Counted from the stretch's first letter, positions 44,210 through 57,621 are shown. The stretch: 64,000 nt of DNA from Hydractinia symbiolongicarpus (GCF_029227915.1 NC_079879.1:19158001-19222000), one strand, 5' to 3'. Program-made: numbers and translations. The notes: a model not told the origin generated them from the sequence alone.

Positions 44210-47200
44210 CTACCCATAAATGAACATCAACATATTTAAAAAACGCAAGGGCGATCTTTTAATGTTAGGAAAACTGTGATGTTTTCGTCCGTTTATGTAG
44301 TTAAATGGATCAAGCAGTATTAAATCTTTTATCATTTTTTTTCCATCCTTCATACTGTCAGTCGTTGTATGATGTGTCGATGATGGTGCTGCCTTGCTGG
44401 TTTTGCTGATAGATTTCACTGACTTATTTGCCCCCATTCTCTGAACAATTCCCTTTGTCACTCTATTCATTATTTCTTGTACCAAACATTATTTCCTTTC
44501 CCACCTTTCCAGTTGCTAAAAAAACACCACTTAAACTCCTCAGAAAGTCTGGGAGTTAATAAGCATTCCATCTGAGCTATGCTGAGAAACATCTCAATAG
44601 CATATTTGCTGTAAGCTCCTAATGATTTGAAGACAACCAAAAGTAATTTTTGGTTAATAAGATTTCTGTCTCCATCTCCCTCTTTTGCTGTGTCTTTTAA
44701 CTGCATCAGTAAGAGAGTTAAAAAAATTGTGCATAGGCCATAGTTCTGTACATAGTCATCTTCTTAGTGACAAATTTTTGAAGAACGTATGATGTGTCGA
44801 CAAACTCAGTTAAAACGTGATCAAAATACTGATGTTTTTCTTCTGTAGACTTATGTGCCAGATTAGGTGGATAACAATGGATAGTCGGTTTATCATCTAG
44901 ATTAGTCATACCAAAGAATTTTATTGCAGCAGTTACAATATATGCCTTTTCCATGCTTAAAAATAATTCTTCACTGCCATCATATGAGTCAAGAACTTTG
45001 GAGGGTGTTGCATTTTTTCGATTAAATCTTTCTCTAAAATATTTCAAAGTTCCTTGTTGATTGACAAAATCACCTTGATGTAATAAGTGGTAGGAATATT
45101 GAAGAGGAGAAGCCTTGCAATGCCACATTACAGGCTTAAAAGGCGAGCAATGTTCAAAGCGATCTGTAGAAGTGTGTGATCCAGCCAGTAAGTCTTTGGC
45201 ACCTGCAAAACGCACACGTGTTAACTGGTCTCCGGAAAATGGAATTTTCATTTCCTTCATTACATCACTTTCTGTAAACAACGTATGTGATTGTGTCTGA
45301 CCAACCGAAGCAGGTTCTTCAGTCAGTGGTGGATGTTCCCGATTGGGTAAATTTTGCAACAAGCCAGCTTTACTATATAGTTCTTCAATCCAGTCCTCAT
45401 ATGTCCTTAGTATTTTCACACAGTCACCATATTTGTTCTCATTTGCATCCATTATTGGCATTGAAACAATGAAGGATTTTTTGCTCAAATTATTCGTGTA
45501 CTTGTGTTCTATGTGGCTAGGAACAATTTGCTTAAAGATACTGAACTTTGAAAAGAATTGCAGAAGCACTCGAGCGATGAGAATTTTTGTTGTGCTAATG
45601 TAGGCTTTCCATTCTGCTTGATTTAAGGTAAATTTACTTCTAAGAACTGTTGTGATATCTGCCCTTGGTGTACCATTTGGAAAATTAGTGAAGTTGGTAC
45701 GATTTTCCAGAAAATTGATGCCAAATAGGCGTAGATCTTCATTATCGTTATCACTTCTCATATGTCCTTTCAAAATTCTTAAATCAAAGTTATTGCCTGT
45801 TCCCCGAAATGTACAACCTGCTTTTATTTTTGCAATTGTCGAGTCAAGAAAATGCATACCAATTAATTCCAACAAATTGGTCTTTTTCGAAGGAGACAAA
45901 AAAATGCCAATCTTTGTTAGTCGGATTTGCAGCTAAATGCAAAATGTATGCATGACATAAATTACACCTTTTATATATATAAGCCTAGTGTATTTTGAGC
46001 ACAGCCTTAACATATGCTTACTTTTTCTTATATATGCTTATGATGCTTACATTTTTGACACACCAAATCTATTTTGGTTTGGAAAGAGACTTTGGTGTTC
46101 TTGATATTTTGTTCCTTTTTGTTTTTTTAATTGTTCTGTAAACTTTTAGGAAAATTTTATGTTCTATAATTTTTTTTAGATAAATATGGAAGTATATATA
46201 TGTTAAACCTTACCTGTTTGCTGCATCCACCTTCAATCAGCAAAACACTATTGATTCTCTGAATTAAACTGAGTTCATGCCATCTGTTATTCATCAAGAT
46301 TGCATATAAAAAACAATACTGTATTTTTAGCTCATTCGGAGAGTCAGCAATATCACATGATTTACCTGACAAAGTATTGAAAATGTCAACAACAAAAGGA
46401 AAATTACCACTTAATTCCTTCCACAATTCATCTGTTGTATGGCTTGACAACTGTGTATAATCCTTACTAAGTAATACAGATGAGTTGCCTTTCCTTTTAC
46501 ACAGTTTCTTGCCAGCATTATTGATTTTAGTTGTTATGTCCTTTTTGAGTAATATATCCATTTGCGGTACTTGTATGATAACATGTGATAAAGCAGATGG
46601 CTGATTGGTATGGATTGCTCTTTCAATGGCATTTTGCTGATATATATTAAAAGGTTCAGATGAAAGTTTGTCACTGTCTTTATTATATACAGATTTAAAA
46701 ATTATTGTTGATGTGTTGTTGTAAATATCCTGTGTTGCTATATTGTTGTTTGATTTTTCTTCAGATTTATTGTCAGAAACAGACATTTGTAACCTTTTTC
46801 TTGGTTGATTTAAACATTGTGTAGTGTCCAATAACACCTTTTTTTTGTCCTGGTCTTTCCTGGGTGAAAAAGTGTTCAGCCGCTTAATGGAAACTTTTTG
46901 TCGGAGCTCGATTTGATTAGTTTGACATGACCTTCGAAATTCCCACATTTTATTTATAAACGTGTGACAGTTTCTACATATTAACTTTGTTAAAAAATCC
47001 TCTTGTGTAATATCAAGTCCACATGTTCTAATAATTTTTTGTTGCAATTGTTTTTCTTTTGCTTTATTTGAAAATATATTCACCATATGCTTTTTTTGGA
47101 AGGCTTTGGCACATACCCTGCAATGACATTCATCGTATTCTTTTCGTACATATAACTTCTTTGGTGTAGTTTGTACCTAAAAATATAATAAATATTTTTT

Positions 47201-47277
47201 CCTCAATTTTAAAAAAAATGTAAGCTAGTTATAGGCAAAAAGTATATATACTTTACCTTGTTATTTTCTTTGTTCAT
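44210..47277 (-). pseudogene. Academ-like (DUF6589) transposase, copy 2, mostly intact N-terminal 732 aa
   Basis: Exon 1 47,277-47,257 (M-N-K-E-N-N-K), exon 2 47,176-46,214 (321 codons) and exon 3 45,932-44,718 (404 codons plus stop) join in phase 0. This gives 732 aa before a stop at a run of seven T in the coding strand. The C-terminal region continues in other frames at 44,706-44,470 and 44,485-44,210. Because the T-run and the later shift are shared with copy 1, the loss predates duplication, or it marks programmed shifting or an intron I cannot see. Features: Cys pairs H-C-R-V-C and C-R-N-C near residues 20-75 (zinc-binding-like), then the DUF6589 core with LSPSKKTNLLELIG, M-R-S-D-N, GDQLTRV, A-G-A-K-D-L-L-A-G-S-H and M-W-H-C-K-A-S. 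It should act as the DNA-cutting enzyme of the element. Confidence 0.75.
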
Positions 47278-47594
47278 TCTGAATTAAGTTTTTGGGATTA
47301 CTAATTTGAAAATACCTTGTAGAGTACACAAACCTACTATTTCTCGCTATATTACTCTTAATTATTTTAGAGATATACTATCATCTAGCTAATCACAACA
47401 CCTACATTGGCAAAATATTTTTACTGCTAGCTAGTACTGAGCTTGCCACATAGTGTATATATATGATGTATATATTTACAAAACTACATATCAACAACAA
47501 ACCATTATTTTTCTTGTAAATAGCTAGCTACATAAATATCTCTATTCATTTCTGTAGAAAAACCAATTATAACATTTTATTTTATATTTTCAGA

Positions 47595-47762
47595 ATGAAA
47601 AAATTGCCTCTTCTTTTTATTTTATTTTCCATCCAAGTTTCTTTTCCCATGTGCGCACCAGACACTCAACCAGACAGAGGGGCTACCATTTTTGTTTGTA
47701 ACTTGATGATACGGGCGAGTCGTCTCACTCGCGGAATGTTTATAAATTTTAAGCATAATTAG
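47595..47762 (+). CDS. 55-aa ORF inside the transposon, copy 2
   Basis: Counterpart of 17,986-18,153, also open, with replacements at four positions. Signal-peptide-like start; function unknown; may be chance. Confidence 0.3.
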   Translation: MKKLPLLFILFSIQVSFPMCAPDTQPDRGATIFVCNLMIRASRLTRGMFINFKHN

Positions 47763-48055
47763 TGAAAATGAGGCTACCAATCATATTGCAAATCCGACCG
47801 GCGGGGACCAGGGCCTTCTTCTTCGCGCCATCGCCGATATCAAAAAAGCGAAAAGAGGTCCTGGGGACGAGGTTGGCACTTAGGTACTATTAGGTACTCT
47901 TTACTACTACTTCGCGAATTTATTTGATAGGGCTCATTTCATACAGCATTCTCAAGGTATAGAAATAGAACTAGGGTCTATAAATTATCAAAAAGACTCC
48001 TCCAACGTTAAGAACCATCCAGACCCAACCCAATTAATTTAATTAAATATCCTAG

Positions 48056-48385
48056 ATCGAATTAGGTGGTTCACCGTGGCATTCTGTAGCAAAAGGCAAT
48101 GGCATCCACGGTAGAGTACTTGTACTCGCATTAATCAATGTTTTCTCAAAGCATGGTTGGCGTGTTAAAGCATCCATGGGTACAACAGTGCACCAAAACA
48201 AAGCTGACGGCTCGCCTGATGTCCACAGTTTGTATTTTATGTACGACCAAACATTAGCTGCGCAGACGGTAAAGTGCGATAATAAAGATGCCTATGGTCA
48301 TGCGTCTGCACCACCGGGTGCTAGTTACCAATCCCTTGAAAATCCGCCAAGTTATGATGAAGCCATGGGGAAGAAACCTCTTTAA
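48056..48385 (+). CDS. Terminal exon of host gene with PPSYDEA tail (intact copy)
   Basis: An open exon of 109 codons starting right after the acceptor ATCCTAG and ending in TAA. It begins I-E-L-G-G-S-P-W-H-S, continues with R-V-L-V-L-A-L-I-N-V-F, H-G-W-R-V and a S-L-Y-F-M-Y-D stretch. This is a globular pattern that I associate with an uncharacterised eukaryotic family, but I cannot name it. The C-terminus is disordered and ends with P-P-S-Y-D-E-A-M, a PPxY motif that usually binds WW domains of Nedd4-type ubiquitin ligases. Upstream exons were not identified; they would lie beyond the Academ-like element or earlier. Unit 1's copy has a stop at codon 47. Real exon status is supported by the acceptor, the long open frame and the motif. 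Confidence 0.6.
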   Translation: MELGGSPWHSVAKGNGIHGRVLVLALINVFSKHGWRVKASMGTTVHQNKADGSPDVHSLYFMYDQTLAAQTVKCDNKDAYGHASAPPGASYQSLENPPSYDEAMGKKPL

Positions 48386-51300
48386 GGCGGTATAAGGGGA
48401 GTTGTTGTTAATGCTGTCTTCAATGCCTCATTTATGAAAAACGTACAAAGAAAGAAAGAAGCATTTTACACCTTTATATTTGGATAGTACAATTTTAAGT
48501 TGTTGTCATTGTGTAAAGTAAACCTATTTAGCTAGCTAAAAGAGAACGAAATTTGATGATAAAGCTGGCTAACCATAATAGTTATTTTTTATCCTGTCTG
48601 TTCGATGAGTAACTCACAGCGGCACAATAAATTAGACCGCATCTTCTGAAATGACATCTTCTTTTTTAGCAATTATTTTGCTGTAGTCGTCCTCATTAAT
48701 AAATACTGCATCTGAATCTGTCCTCTATTTTTTCTCACTGAATCGGCTGACACAATTGGTATTCAGGTAATCTGCCCCTATTTTTCCCAGAATGCGTTGC
48801 GCAATGATATGAAACTTTAAAATGGGTAATCGCTCTGCTGAAATCTATCTTCCTGATCTTTAAGTTTTACCTTCCGCCGAAAAATTTTTCCGTAGTAGAA
48901 AGAAAAGAGATGATACGAAAAAGATAATCACAATGCGTGTGCCCGTAGGACCCTTTGAATTTCCATTTCAAATTAGAAGTGGAAAATCAAAAATAGTTGA
49001 TAATTTTTATTTTCAATCGGGAATTGAAAATCAAAATCTTTTGTCGAAGAAAGCCCTGTTCGATGGCTAGTTCTGCAAGCCGTGCTTTTTCTACCCTTAC
49101 ATTTAAATCTAGCCATTAACTTTGAGATATAATTATGGATTATACATATTTTGCTGCTTGATTTGCTACCTCTTTGAACTTGTCTTTTTACTTTATCTGT
49201 AGAAATTTCAGCGGCAAGCTTTTAATCTGGTTTCAGCTACCTATATAGCTGTCAATAAACGACTTGTTTCTTAATTCTCCAAAAAGTTTATATTCTATAC
49301 TATAAGATCTAAAATGCTTGTTTAGTTTACTGGAACTTCATATAAATTGTATAATTATTATTGATATATATAATTATATAGGGTACAACTATTTTCCTAA
49401 AAAAGTTACCAAGCTTAGCCACATATGATAGGTAGGATGTTATAGCTAGATATCTACACAGGAATGATGTGCTGCCCAGCTATGTATTGTTATTTTTGTC
49501 ACACTCCCTTGCTAATATGCTTTAACTTTTCCATTTAGTATATATTTATAATAAACATATTTTGGCTCAACTCAGTGTACTCAGTACTCAGAAATTGTTT
49601 ATTGTTTTGATTTGTCTGTTTAGACTCATGTTAATATTGTAGGTTCATCATTCCTTAAACATGTTCAAGAAATGATAAACCTACAATACTAAACACAAAT
49701 TTTTTATTTTTTTGGTTCTGGCATAAACTAATGGTTAAGACACCACTGAACATGCGGCTGTTCTTACGAGAATGTTTTTGTCACAGGTCACACATTTACA
49801 TAAATAAAAATATTTAGTAGGTGTAGTGTTGCTCTGTTCTTTAAAAAAATAGATTCAAGGTGCTTAAGATTATTTTTAGCCTCTTTCAAATTAACTTGAC
49901 AGAGCAAGATTAGGCCTCTATCAACTATTTTGATAATGAGAATGTTTAACTTGTAAGGTTATGTTGTCTGGGTTATCCTTAAAAAATAAAACAGCCATTT
50001 ATTAGTTCTAAGGTCGTCTGTTTATATATAAAACTTTATAAACTTTTTTAGGCCATCTGGTTAAGTTATTGTGGTAAATCGATCGAGTATTAAACATATC
50101 TAAGGAGGGCTGCCCAGCTTAACTGGCCAAACGTTGTTTCATTGAAAAAACGTTACTTGAAACAAATCGTGACCAGTGTATTCTACAACAATTCTCTCTC
50201 CTAGCTTATAAAGGAATCATCCCCATCCCCTCAGCAAAAAATGCCTATTGATTATTATTTGATTCAAATACATAGTTTCCCATATAAAAAATCTATTGTC
50301 CTTGTACAGTAGAATGCTTAATTTCTGAAACTTAAGAAGTATAATACAGAAGGGGTTTTTATGTTAATCCTATCAGATTTGTCTCAAAAGAACACCCTTA
50401 AAAAAATTATTTTTACATAATTTGTTGATCTTTTGTTGGTCAAAAAATCACAATACCCATAGATATACTTGATGTGGAATAACAATCTAGCAATACTTAT
50501 AAAAATAATATTACTGGCAATACTTATAGAAATATTAATTATTGACAGATCATTTTGTGAATTTAAAAAGCAACAATTATCTGTAGCTTAGCTGCAACTG
50601 TAACATTCTTACAGGCCATAATATTTAAATTCTCAAAGGTACTTATGAGTAAGCATGCTTTTACCTTGGGTGATGGCATTTCTCTTGACACAATTTATTA
50701 AATACATAACACGAAGACCAGTATTCAGCCTGATACCACCAACCCAACATGCTTAGTATAACCAAGTCATAATGTTATTCACAGATGTGTTCGAAAATAA
50801 AATATATCAATAACAAAGAATAAAGTGTATATATATATGTCAACAATATTGGTTAAAGTTCCAAAATAGTAGCAAAATATAAAACCCAAACCAATCAGCC
50901 CTTGCTAACTGAACAAAACAAAGTAAACCAGCAAATTTAATAAGCCCAATTGGTATAAAATAAATACCATTTCTATTTATTTTACCAAACTTCATAATTT
51001 GCTCATTCGACAATTTAATTGGAGAAATAATATAGGTAAACAAACTATAATGTACATGACTTCGCTGGGAAAATAGAATTGTCTCTAAACTAACCTCGTT
51101 TTTATGTTAGTATGTTTCTTCCGTCTGTGTATTTTGCGGAATAGAAATGGTTATTGAAGTCTATTAATACGAAAAACAACATATTGAAAATTAATAATTC
51201 AAAACTAGAGAAAGATCAAAAAACAATAATTGAAAATTCAAATACAAATACGTCACACCAATCTCCCCCTCATGGACATCTCAGGTTCCTGTAGTGAAAA

Positions 51301-52088
51301 AAAAATCAATACAAAGAAAATAAGAATCCTTTGGGACGAGATTTACGTCAAATCTATCCTGCTAGATCAAACTTTATTTCACTCGGATGTTAATCGGAAA
51401 TATTATACCAAAAATAACGCTTTTTAATGTGTTTTATAATAGACTGTTGATGAATGTCAACATCTCTTTCTGGACCAAAAGGAAGAGTGAACAATATATT
51501 TCGCCTCTGATTGGTGTAGTTAAATTTATTAGATTTCTCCCATAAAGTTAATATGGGATTATTAATAATTAATGAATAAATAGTTGACCTCAAACACTTC
51601 TAAGACTAACATAAGCTTCATTCCTAGGACTTTTTGAGCAAATCCAGGAAAATAAGGATCAACGCAAATGCAATAGCAAACAAAAGTCAAATAACTTAAA
51701 ATATTAACATAAGCTCAGCTCCCTTTAAAATGCTCCTAATAAGACACTCTGTGCAGGAGTGCAGAGAGTTGGTTAAAAAGAACCTGTAGGTTCATTGCAT
51801 TAAATGTTTGAAAGAATAGCAGAAAAAAAATTTTAATTTTTGTTTTTCCATTTTTTTCTCTTCTTTTTGATTTTCAAAAAAAAAAACACATTTCAAAATT
51901 GATTTTCTACTAAAACTCCATCAACATATACATTGCACATTGTTTCTTGCACATTTTTGAAAAAAAAAATTATGACAATGTATAAATAAAGTAAAAATAA
52001 ACCCTGCAATTTAACAATATTCACGCTTTGGCGAGCTAATGGAGTGTACTTAAGCAAACACAATAAAAAGAAGGTTATGGTTATATTG
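48386..52088. other. Long non-coding spacer (unit 2)
   Basis: Matches 18,776-22,348. The hairpin recurs at 49,636-49,687. A 127-bp block (about 50,865-50,990) is absent from unit 1. Open frames here are short and AT-rich; none supported. Confidence 0.45.
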
Positions 52089-52108
52089 ATATGCGAATGT
52101 AACATATG
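52089..52108 (+). promoter_or_regulatory. Conserved upstream box, gene 2 unit-2 copy
   Basis: Identical to 22,349-22,368; 101 bp before the ATG at 52,210. Confidence 0.5.
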
Positions 52109-52209
52109 AACAATTGTAAACAATAATTACTAACATAATTACTATGTTGCTTTTTGCGTAATGCATTTTGTCACATACGCAACAAGCAGTTCTCAAGGTC
52201 ATAAATGAA

Positions 52210-54302
52210 ATGAAGATTTTACTTTTTCTGCTACTGGTTTCAACAAAAACATTTTCAAGTCATTACTACGAGTTAAAAACAGTAGCATCATCATCTGTGG
52301 CGGTAAAACACAATACGTTGATAGTGGAATGTATTTTTTATTGCAAGAAATTCGATTCATTTGCAACGGTGATAGAAGAACGAAAAACATTTGACGATTG
52401 TTATTGTGTAAAAGAAAAAGATGAAACCAACGACGATTTAAACGACTTCAACACAGATATTATACTGAAGCCCATAAGTTAGTAGCCTGAATTTATAACT
52501 TATTTATTCAATCATTTCTTTAAAGGAAACAGTAGTATAATAAGCGTTTAAACCAATATTTTCTCTATAGTAAATACAATTGCCAAGAGAAACGCTCATG
52601 CGCGTTAGATAAATGGGCAGGAAAATAGTTGGCTTTTTGGCTTCATTTCCAGTAATTATTGTTTTACACGCAGTCATATATTATTATAGTTACAATCTGT
52701 GCAACTGTCTGCCCTTGACACTAAATAATTTGGGATAGAATAATAATATCAAAAATGTCTCTTCTCAGAAAAATCTAACAATTCTAACGTTACATCACTT
52801 GATTTAGATGAAATCAATTTGTCACAAGGGAGACAGTCGTGGCATTCATCAGCGTTGATGCATATGTACTCTTCAAGAGCTTTTGATGGAAAATGGCTTA
52901 CATGTCAACATACAGATAGCCAATTACCTAACGCATGGATTAAAGTTGGCTTGACAAAACCGAGTGTCATCACGCGTGTCGAAGTATATACTATTAAAAA
53001 CACTAGTCGACAAACACGTGGAAAAGTCCATTCAAAGAGAAAAACAGTGGAAAAGATCCGTCGTTTAAATTTTGTCCACAAAGAATCAAACCACCCGACA
53101 AATCCAACTATCCATTGAAACACGTTTATCAAATATATCATCAAATGAAGCTATTATAGAAACAGGGATTTAAATAACAAGGATTTAACAACAACTGCTT
53201 CTGTAAAGACTATATCTTCCGTAACAAGAAAAAGAGAAAGCACGTGCTCGCAAACAAATATATACAAGGTGCGCAATGCATTGTACGCATAATACATTAC
53301 GACTAATTTCGCGTAACCAAAAATAAATATATACATAACACGGTTCGTATTTTAATGCTATACTTAAAGAATCTGAGCAACACTACGAAACTGCACTAAA
53401 TAATTCTGAATACAATCACAAATTCAAATATAGCTAACCCAACTAACAGAACTCCGCAAAGCAAAAATAAAAATCGTAAAGGAAATACAATTTGGTTTAA
53501 TCCTCCATACAACTGTAATGTTACTACAAATATGGGAGAGTACTTTTTAAATCTTTTAAAAAAGCATTTTCCTAAAGACCACAAGTTAAACAAAATATTT
53601 AACAAGAACAATGTTAAGATTAGTTATAGCTTTATGGAATCTATAATCACTGCCCACTACAAAAATATTATGTACAAAAATGATACACCATTATTAAAAA
53701 CTTGTAACTGTCGCAAAAAAAAGCCCATTAAATAACGAATGTTTGTCAAAAAATATTATTTACAAAGCTTTATTTACGGACAATAACCGCAGGGAGCAAA
53801 ATATATAGGACTTTGTGAAACAACGTTTAAAAAGAGATACGCTAACCATAAGAAATCGTACAATCGTAAAACGAAATAGTATATCTCTTTCTACAGAGTT
53901 TTGGAACAAGAAAGAACAAGGGAAGAATCCCCGTGTAACTTGGCGAATCATAAAGAAAGTACAGGAGTATAAACCAGAAAGAAAAACATGTCCGTTGTGC
54001 CTTGAAATAGCAACATACATAGAGTTGTACTTATTAAACAAACGAAGCGAAGTCGTGGCAAATGCCGCCATAAGAAAAGTTATTACTTTTGTCTTTTGAC
54101 AGTATAGATTGACGTGATAAGAAGACATGACAATTAACATTGCACTGTATTATATTTAACGAATTAGCTTGCTGAGGAAACTTTAAGTACAAACAAATAT
54201 TCTGTTGTTTTCTTTATAACTACTGTGGGACGGTACGTTCGATTAAGTCAGCAGGATTATTTAAATGTGTGTGAGATGCATGTAATGGGGTATTACTACT
54301 AG
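52210..54302 (+). pseudogene. F-type lectin-like gene 2, unit-2 copy, disrupted by retroelement
   Basis: Exon 1 52,210-52,477 is intact (signal peptide, C-I-F-Y-C, C-Y-C) with its donor. Exon 2 starts at 52,808 and reads to V-E-V-Y-T, then is replaced by Penelope-like DNA (52,993-54,218). The exon resumes at 54,219 with T-V-G-R-Y-V-R-L and keeps the final C-E-M-H-V-M-G and stop at 54,302. Compared with unit 1, 132 bp (23,199-23,330, 44 codons) are missing at the insertion. Read-through into the insert ends after ~40 foreign codons. Confidence 0.85.
52993..54218 (+). mobile_element. Penelope-like fragment 1 (1,226 bp), GIY-YIG part
   Basis: It encodes, across frames, a conserved linker (I-W-F-N-P-P-Y, L-L-K-K-H-F-P-K, V-K-I-S-Y-S, C-N-C-R) and then a GIY-YIG-type nuclease: Y-I-G-L, K-R-Y-A-N-H-K-K-S, T-W-R-I-I, C-x-L-C-L and L-L-N-K-R-S-E. 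Open pieces include 53,532-53,735 and 53,815-54,099. The reverse transcriptase is missing. Nearly identical to 54,890-56,115, with the same start and end bases. Confidence 0.75.
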
Positions 54303-54889
54303 TTGCACAACTAATTGATAATTGAAAGAATAATTTGATTATATTAAGATCAGTATGCTTAAAGAGTTTGTTATAATAATTATTCTTAGGATGGGGGTAA
54401 CCGTAACAGATTTCACTGCGGATTTTTTTAAGAATCTCAAGAAGGCAACAAACATGCATAAATTTCCCCATCAGTCAGCTATGTTTGAACAACTTTCTTG
54501 TTCTGCTAGATAAAATCCGTCTATGAAATGTTCATAATATTTTAAAGGGATGAACGTGTTTATTTCGGCTTTCAGGGTTAAAACACGCTGAAGGGTGAAC
54601 ATTTTTTGCGCGACCTCGTGTTAAGAGGTTTGTTTACATTAAATAACAAAATGTTGTGCTCAGCCACAGATGGATGCGCTGTATGATTTAATTAAATTTC
54701 CAAATACGTGTTAGCAAATTAATAAAAAAGTTAAAAATATACCTCATTGTTTTTCTTAGAACCCAGGTAAACTCTCAAACAGGCAAATGTTGTTGATTAG
54801 AAACTAGTCAATAGCCCGTATAAATTTCATAAAAATTGCAGTAAAATTGTTAAGAATATATCGTTTTTGCTATTGTGGACAAAAAAATT
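54303..54889. other. 3' flank of disrupted lectin gene 2
   Basis: Matches 23,415-24,004 of unit 1; no gene. Confidence 0.5.
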
Positions 54890-56115
54890 ATTAAAAACAC
54901 TAGTCGACAAACACGTGGAAAAGTCCATTCAAAGAGAAAAACAGTGGAAAAGATCCGTCGTTTAAATTTTGTCCACAAAGAATCAAACCACCCGACAAAT
55001 CCAACTATCCATTGAAACACGTTTATCAAATATATCATCAAATGAAGCTATTATAGAAACAGGGATTTAAATAACAAGGATTTAACAACAACTGCTTCTG
55101 TAAAGACTATATCTTCCGTAACAAGAAAAAGAGAAAGCACGTGCTCGCAAACAAATATATACAAGGTGCGCAATGCATTGTACGCATAATACATTACGAC
55201 TAATTTCGCGTAACCAAAAATAAATATATACATAACACGGTTCGTATTTTAATGCTATACTTAAAGAATCTGAGCAACACTACGAAACTGCACTAAATAA
55301 TTCTGAATACAATCACAAATTCAAATATAGCTAACCCAACTAACAGAACTCCGCAAAGCAAAAATAAAAATCGTAAAGGAAATACAATTTGGTTTAATCC
55401 TCCATACAACTGTAATGTTACTACAAATATGGGAGAGTACTTTTTAAATCTTTTAAAAAAGCATTTTCCTAAAGACCACAAGTTAAACAAAATATTTAAC
55501 AAGAACAATGTTAAGATTAGTTATAGCTTTATGGAATCTATAATCACTGCCCACTACAAAAATATTATGTACAAAAATGATACACCATTATTAAAAACTT
55601 GTAACTGTCGCAAAAAAAAGCCCATTAAATAACGAATGTTTGTCAAAAAATATTATTTACAAAGCTTTATTTACGGACAATAACCGCAGGGAGCAAAATA
55701 TATAGGACTTTGTGAAACAACGTTTAAAAAGAGATACGCTAACCATAAGAAATCGTACAATCGTAAAACGAAATAGTACATCTCTTTCTACAGAGTTTTG
55801 GAACAAGAAAGAACAAGGGAAGAATCCCCGTGTAACTTGGCGAATCATAAAGAAAGTACAGGAGTATAAACCAGAAAGAAAAACATGTCCGTTGTGCCTT
55901 GAAATAGCAACATACATAGAGTTGTACTTATTAAACAAACGAAGCGAAGTCGTGGCAAATGCCGCCATAAGAAAAGTTATTACTTTTGTCTTTTGACAGT
56001 ATAGATTGACGTGATAAGAAGACATGACAATTAACATTGCACTGTATTATATTTAACGAATTAGCTTGCTGAGGAAACTTTAAGTACAAACAAATATTCT
56101 GTTGTTTTCTTTATA
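54890..56115 (+). mobile_element. Penelope-like fragment 2 (1,226 bp)
   Basis: Same 1,226-bp fragment 1,897 bp downstream of copy 1; I noticed one substitution (53,880 versus 55,777). Its left junction (GGACAAAAAAATTATTAAAAA region) is shared with unit 1 at ~24,005, so this site is the older one and copy 1 is derived. Confidence 0.75.
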
Positions 56116-56585
56116 CCTGAACATATATTTTTGCTCTACTGTCACTTAAGTAAAGAAGCTTTGAAAAATATTTCATTGCATCTTATACACACAGTTTAAA
56201 AGTAATTATAACATATAATCATAAAAATAGACGCAAATATATCATTGACACCATATCATTGTGAAACAATAAGATGAAGAGACAATAAGAGAAACAATGA
56301 GAGTCTAGTTGATTAAGAGGGAGTCTTTACCGCTTTGAAAGAAGTTTCTAAGTTGTTTTTTTTCTGAGGTTTCGTGATGTTGTTGAAAGAAATTCCCACA
56401 CATATTTATAACTAACAATGCGTTACTAGTTCTAAATCTATGTTTATGTTTTTATGTTCAGATCATCTCGTCTCCAGATTTCGTATCGTCTCGTCATTAT
56501 GTCAGTTTACTTGTTTACAAATAAAATAGAAGTAACAACCATGCAACTCAAAAATTCGCACTATAATTGATAAAATGAGATATTG
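56116..56585. other. Spacer upstream of pseudogene 3 copy
   Basis: Bases 56,116-56,462 have no counterpart in unit 1, which has the reverse transcriptase relic there instead. Alignment resumes at CTCGTCTCCAG (56,467; 25,409). Confidence 0.5.
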
Positions 56586-56605
56586 ATATGCGAGTGTAAC
56601 ACATG
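56586..56605 (+). promoter_or_regulatory. Conserved upstream box, pseudogene 3 unit-2 copy
   Basis: Identical to 25,555-25,574, though the gene behind it is dead. Confidence 0.4.
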
Positions 56606-56675
56606 CATAAGTGTAACCTGTTATTACAGATATATCATATTTCTTTTTTTTTTGCATAAACCATTCCTAAGTAAA

Positions 56676-57621
56676 ATGAATATTTTATTCATTATATTTG
56701 GGTTTTAACAAAAAAATCTACAAGTCATTGCTACGAGCAGAAAACATCCTCATCATCATTTGTGACGGTAAAACACAATACGTTGATAGTGGTATGTGTT
56801 TTTTATTGCAAAAAGTTTGATTCTTTTGCAACGGTGATAGAAGAACGAAAAACATTTGTTGATTGTTATTGTGTGAAAGAAAAAGAAAAAACCAACGATG
56901 ATGTAATCAGCTCAACTGACGATGTTGTCTTAAAACCGATAGGTTAGAGGCTACGCTTTAATTTGTAACATGTTAATTCGAAAGCAAATAAACAACTTTT
57001 GTAAATTAAGCGTTCTACCTAAAAATTCCGCCTGGCAAATCTCTTGCAAAAACATAGTTCTTGCAAGCTATATTCCCACAAGCTAGAAGGGCAAGAAGCC
57101 TCCAGCCACTAGGATTAGTGTCTTTCCTTTGTTTTATAGTGTATCTGCAACCTCTAGAGTCTGTCGCTCATAAAAAAATTAAATCTCCTTGACGTTATGA
57201 ATAAATAAAAAAGTTTCTACTTTAGAAGAAATCGATTTGTCACAAGGAAAGCCATCTTGGAATTCATCTGCAGTAAATCATATGTACTTTTCAAAAGCTT
57301 TTGATGGCCCATTCCTTACATGTCAGCAAACAGATAACCAAATATATAACGAATGGATCAAAGTTGACTTGACAAAACCAAGTATCATCACACGCGTCTT
57401 TACCTAGTAAACTTTACCTAGTAGCGTTATAGGTAAGGCTGTGATAACAGTTGCACCTTCATTTGATATGATGCAAAACTATCAGATTTGTGCAACCTGT
57501 GCTTTTTATTGACACTTTCAAATGCGATAAAACTGTTTTGGGAAGATATGTTCGATTGTGATTAAATAAGCGTGGTTATATAAAAGTGTGTCAGATGTAT
57601 GTTATGGGTTATTATTTCTAG
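56676..57621 (+). pseudogene. F-type lectin-like gene 3, unit-2 copy, frameshifted
   Basis: Exon 1 56,676-56,942 has the same one-base loss and early TAA as 25,645. Exon 2 57,226-57,621 has the same later stops, plus a new rearrangement where ACTTTACCTAGTA is partly repeated and the V-K-I-I-S stretch is lost. Confidence 0.75.

Larger units (their letters stand above)
41818..47874. mobile_element. Academ-like DNA transposon, copy 2 (6,057 bp)
   Basis: Inverted repeats 41,818-41,884 and 47,808-47,874. Here both outer ends read AACCTCGTCCCC on their own strand. The flanks GGCAC (41,813-41,817 and 47,875-47,879) equal those of copy 1. Both genes are present; the helicase is broken and the transposase less damaged than in copy 1. 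Just inside the left repeat lie two hairpins, 41,898-41,922 and the ATATGGAT/ATCCATAT pair that follows. Confidence 0.75.

Noticed and set aside
53154-54140. Minus-strand frames duplicated at 55,051-56,037
   Set aside because: Shadows of the Penelope-like coding sequence on the opposite strand.
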